64,000 bases of DNA from Xylogone sp. PMI_703 (lineage: Eukaryota; Ascomycota; Leotiomycetes). Numbering within the stretch: position 1 is the first letter of the stretch; each line of letters begins with the position of its first letter. Positions 60,501 to 64,000 of this stretch are shown here, in pieces. The stretch spans positions 6,138,001-6,202,000 of the forward strand of contig JAJTUQ010000004.1 of assembly GCA_021399445.1 (NCBI GenBank), read 5' to 3'. Under the pieces are notes generated by a model. The model was not told the origin of the DNA. It did not search any database and was given only the letters and a program-made list of their open reading frames with translations. A program made the translations under genes and the position numbers.

Positions 60501-63480
60501 ATGTTATAAGAACGTATCAATCAAGGAGTATTAAAGTAAAGCCATAAGCCTTATAAAAACAAGTAATTCTTGGTCGAAAAGAAAGTTAAAAAGACTTACT
60601 GATTAATAAATATAACTATTATAATGAATAAATATATGATATGGAATATCAACTTGTCACTTTCAACAGATGCTTTTGCAGAAGAATTCGTTAGATATGT
60701 TATTACTTCGTTAGTTAACTTCTTTTCAGAATATAATCAAGTCGAATTAGTTATAGAAAACCGAGATATAACAAGATTCACGACTTTTATAAGTCTTTTG
60801 TAATATACAAGATTACCTCAAGGAACAACTAACTTAGTAACTCAGTTTATGTAAATTATCACTTGAATATTAAAAAACTTTATTCTTCATATTTGTAAGC
60901 CGTTTTTGGACGATGTACCAGTGAAAAAACCTTATTCAATATACAATAACCAAGAAGTAGTGCCAGGAATCCGAAAGTATGTTCTAGAGTATATTCAGAA
61001 TCTCGACAAAGTATTATACAATATAAAATGATCGAACATTACTATAAGACCGAAATCCTAGTTCAGAATACCAAGAATCAAGATCATAGGATATATATAT
61101 AATATTGATAGAAAATATCCTGATAGTATAAAAGTTCTGAAAATATTAAATTAGCCAGCTTGTAAAGATAAACGAGAAGCCAGAACTTTTTTAAGGATAT
61201 GTGTTTATTATTATATTTAGATCAAGGACTTCATTATAGTAATTATACCAATATACAGATTATTACAGAAAAACACAGAATGGTCTTAGAACCTTGAGCA
61301 AAAAGAAGTTATGGATAAACTGAAAATGGCCTTAGTATTGTTATTAACGTTTAAGAAATTGGATTATGAGTCAGGAAGGATAATTATACTAATAGTAAAC
61401 ACCTCTTTACTTGGGTAAGGAAGAGTTATTATATAAGTTAAAGAGACCAGTGAAAGACACCTGAACCAGTATGAAAGTGGCATATGGTCAGACGTTAAGC
61501 AAAAATACAATGTTACGAAACGAAAGTATAAAGTATTATTGAAAGTTCTTAAGAAATTCCGTTCAGACCTGTATAAAATCAAGTTCGTAGTGGAAACCGA
61601 CGTTAATATGCTTATAGCCTAATTAAATGGGGCAGCTTCCGATATTCCAGGTGTTCTGTTGACTAGATGGCTTACATAAATTCGATTATTCAATTTTGAT
61701 ATTAAGTACGTTCCGGGAAAGAAGAATAAAGCGGCAGATGGCTTATCCCGGAGGCCACTGGCCGAAAATAAAGAGATCGAAGATAATTAAGCTATCGAAG
61801 ACCATATTGACGCAGATCTGTATGTTATACAAATGACGGCTATATCAGTTAAATTCAAAGGGTTACTGGAAGACGAATACGGAGAAGAATTCTATGTGAT
61901 CACGCAGTATTTGTTAACGTTAATCAGACCTGAAGGTATGAGTAGACAGGATTTCTGACTATTCAAGCGGAAGGTACTCAAATTCGAAGTTATCGATCAA
62001 ATATTGTACTGACGAGCCGGCAAGAACATTCTAAGGACCAAAGTAATTGATTCCACCGAAAAACAACAGGAAATCATAAAGGAATTACACGAGGAAAATA
62101 AGCACAGGGGACGTGATAACACTTATTACAAGGTTTCAAGAAGATATTGGTAGTCACGGCTATATATACAAGTAGGAGAGTATTACGCTTTGTGTGAAGA
62201 ATGTCAAAGGAGGGCAGGGAAGAGAATCTCTGATTTACTGTATCTAATGTTCTTAGCTTACCTTTGGCAAACGGTCAGCTTGGATATTGTGCATATGCCG
62301 CTTGATAAGGGATTCAACTACTTAATTATGGCAAGAGAACACCTCTCTGGATGGCCAGAGGGAAGAGTGCTCTGGAAGGCCGATTCTTCAAGTGTACAGT
62401 GATTCATATAGGAAGACATTATTTACTGGCATGGTATATTCAGAAGATTTATAGTAGATGGTGGTCCTGAAAACAAGAAATACATGGAGGTTCTGGCTGA
62501 AAGCTACAGCATTAACAGAGTTCTGTCGTCAGTCTATAACTCATACAGTAATAGTATGATTGAACGTGGTCATAAATAGATTGTGGACACTCTATCGAAG
62601 ATCATAGGCGGAGGATCGAGGAAATGGGTGTCGTAATTACCAGGAGTTCTTATGGCAGACCGAGCAATGGTAAAGGTACTTACAGGTCAATCACCAGTGA
62701 ACTTAGTATACAGATCAGAGATGGTATTACCGGTGGAAGTCAAGTATAAGACTTGGAGGGTACTAGAATAAGAAAAAGTACAGTCAACGAACAAGTTATT
62801 AGCTATAAGGGCCTAACAAATCGATTTAAGGGAAGATATTATCACAAACACAAAAAATAAGTTTTATTACCGACGAATTAAAGGGAAAGAGTAATTTGAT
62901 AACAATTCCCAAGTTAGAACTAAGTTTATTCTGAAAAATAGTACAGTATTAGTATATAATGTTAAACAATCGATTGACAAATCCCGAAAATCTAAGTTAA
63001 AATATAAATAAAAAAGCTTTTTTAAAGTCAAAAAGGTCAATGTTAAGAAAGGCTAGTATATACTAGAGGAGTTCGATGGAACTCAGCTTGCTGGAACATT
63101 TGCCGGCAATCGGTTAAAGGTCTTTGTACGAAGAGGAGGATTTTATGAAGAACAAATCGAAGATGGACAGGTTGAAGAATCAAGAAATGACCTTGTTCAG
63201 AGTGATTAAGAGAACAAAAGGACTATAATACTGGTCAACGAAGAAGGAGAATGAGTAAAAGAACCTAAGTTAATAGAGTTTGAAGAGAATATGTCTGAAA
63301 GCGACGCCAAATCTATAAATTCAGAGGATCTAGAGCTATTGATACAAATCTGTCAAATAGTACAAAAATGACTACAAAAGCAATAACAACAAGAAGACCA
63401 ATAATATATTCCTGAAAGACAAAGATTTGTGGTAGTATTACTATCAATACCGAGAAACTGAGACAAAGACAGTGGTCAAA
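57274..63480 (+). pseudogene. Gypsy F gag-pol
   Basis: Gag core at 57,780-58,280: YFEGQNIMDFFDLLEDKFKL, EGDWETFKTVLLREFRDQD, with stops after GFT and KV. A decayed knuckle lies near 58,630 (YYYYGEKDYT). Retropepsin has an intact LLDTGAEINIM at 59,443-59,475. RT has an intact active site FLDD at 60,903-60,914. RNase H covers about 61,330-61,760 and ends YVPGKKNKAADGLSRRPL. The integrase zinc region includes CEECQRR near 62,193; the catalytic triad is Asp 62,283, Asp 62,457 and Glu 62,562. After it comes the FDGTQLAGTFAGNRLKVFVR tail. Roughly 30 or more in-frame stops, mostly TAG/TAA, make it inactive although all visible catalytic residues of PR, RT and IN survive. Confidence 0.85.
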
Positions 63481-64000
63481 CTGGATATCCAAAGGCCATG
63501 GGATGTCCTAGCCTATGAATACAGAGAAAATGGATATGTTGTTATTTGTCTTTAGTAAAGGATGTACGAATATGTTTACGGAAATAGTTTTAATGACCTT
63601 GAAGACTGAAAAGATCGAAATCCTGATTATATATCCATGGATCGAGAACCTAATCAGAGAGAGGGTTATGGGTGGTGATTGTTGATTCTGAGGCTTTCGG
63701 AATATTATCAAGATTCAGATCTTGGAGTTGTGTTGAAAGACAGAAGTCATATGCGGTTCTGTAGTTATTTACCAGGTTCTCAAGGAAATAGTATTAGGAG
63801 TAGTCTAGAAAGAATGTGTAGAGAGTCTCCTTCTCGTTATACTGTATAAAGTTGAACTACTATCGGTAGTTATTGTTATTGTGGAGTTGAACAATCGTGA
63901 GGTTAGAGCAAGATCGAGTATTGGTCTTGCCAGAGAAGACAACGAAGTTTTGAGCAAGAGGGGAAGTACATGAATAGTAACAAGGAATAATAAGAACTTC
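63481..64000 (+). other. Gypsy F 3' untranslated region
   Basis: Follows the pol tail. No further domain recognised and no LTR seen before the window ends. Short frames only. Confidence 0.4.

Larger units (their letters stand above)
56682..64000 (+). mobile_element. Gypsy F: youngest element, runs off window
   Basis: A different Ty3/gypsy family with higher GC and fewer stops than everything from 11.5 kb to 56.7 kb. 5' LTR at 56,682, leader, gag, retropepsin, RT, RNase H and integrase in order on the plus strand. The 3' LTR is outside. Interrupts C3 after ATTTTATACTTTAACTATA. No chromodomain was recognised in the visible part. Confidence 0.88.

Noticed and set aside
11514..64000. Possibility that the AT-rich block is mitochondrial DNA or an integrated mitochondrial fragment
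   Set aside because: Recognisable gypsy and copia domains, LTRs and TSDs explain the sequence; AT bias fits RIP.
1..64000. tRNA and rRNA genes
   Set aside because: None recognised by eye; a tRNAscan run would be needed to exclude them.

Overview
The window is a filamentous ascomycete (Pezizomycotina) chromosome segment, probably from the Aspergillus/Penicillium/Talaromyces side. This rests on short GT-AG introns (54-90 bp) with CTAAC/CTAAT-like branch points, a Zn2Cys6 transcription factor, a fungal-type amidase, a FEX fluoride exporter, and retrotransposons that carry repeat-induced point mutation (RIP). The species cannot be fixed from sequence alone.

Left part (1-11,513), gene-bearing, with balanced base composition: the N-terminal part of a mitochondrial acyl-CoA dehydrogenase (-); a decayed alpha/beta-hydrolase (-); a two-exon uracil phosphoribosyltransferase of bacterial Upp type (-); a FEX/CrcB fluoride exporter (+); a four-exon amidase (-) divergent from a Zn2Cys6 regulator (+); and a decayed MFS sugar transporter (-) cut off by transposon sequence. 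The UPRT/FEX and amidase/regulator pairs are head to head and could share promoters. The amidase/regulator pair looks like a small nitrogen-scavenging module.

Right part (11,514-64,000), about 52 kb of AT-rich nested LTR retrotransposons. I resolved the nesting from LTR ends, target-site duplications (TSDs) and comparison of interrupted with uninterrupted copies. A truncated minus-strand chromovirus (C0) is the host sequence. It was entered by copia A (12,109-31,915, TSD ATATT), which itself holds gypsy B (15,399-22,247) and gypsy C1 (22,490-29,754, TSD CCCTT). It was also entered by copia D (34,517-47,484, TSD GTTAT), which holds gypsy C2 (35,735-43,005, TSD TAAAT), and by four solo LTRs. 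Its gag is entered by gypsy C4 (from 48,753), which is entered by gypsy C3 (from 52,056), which is entered by the youngest and least mutated element, gypsy F (from 56,682, running off the window). After removing the inserts, the two copia copies are 5,683 and 5,692 bp, which supports the reconstruction. All gag-pol frames are broken, mostly by TAA/TAG at former Gln/Trp codons, as RIP predicts.

The most interesting signal is a conserved antisense reading frame between the pol/chromodomain end and the 3' LTR. It occurs in two different gypsy families (B and C) and in four separate copies. Codon phase is kept across copies of different length and damage is confined to stop-generating point changes. 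This suggests a real accessory gene of these chromoviruses. Two other shared features are a GC-rich palindromic module just upstream of the LTR TATA box that differs between subfamilies, and a non-TGG leader motif directly after the 5' LTR.
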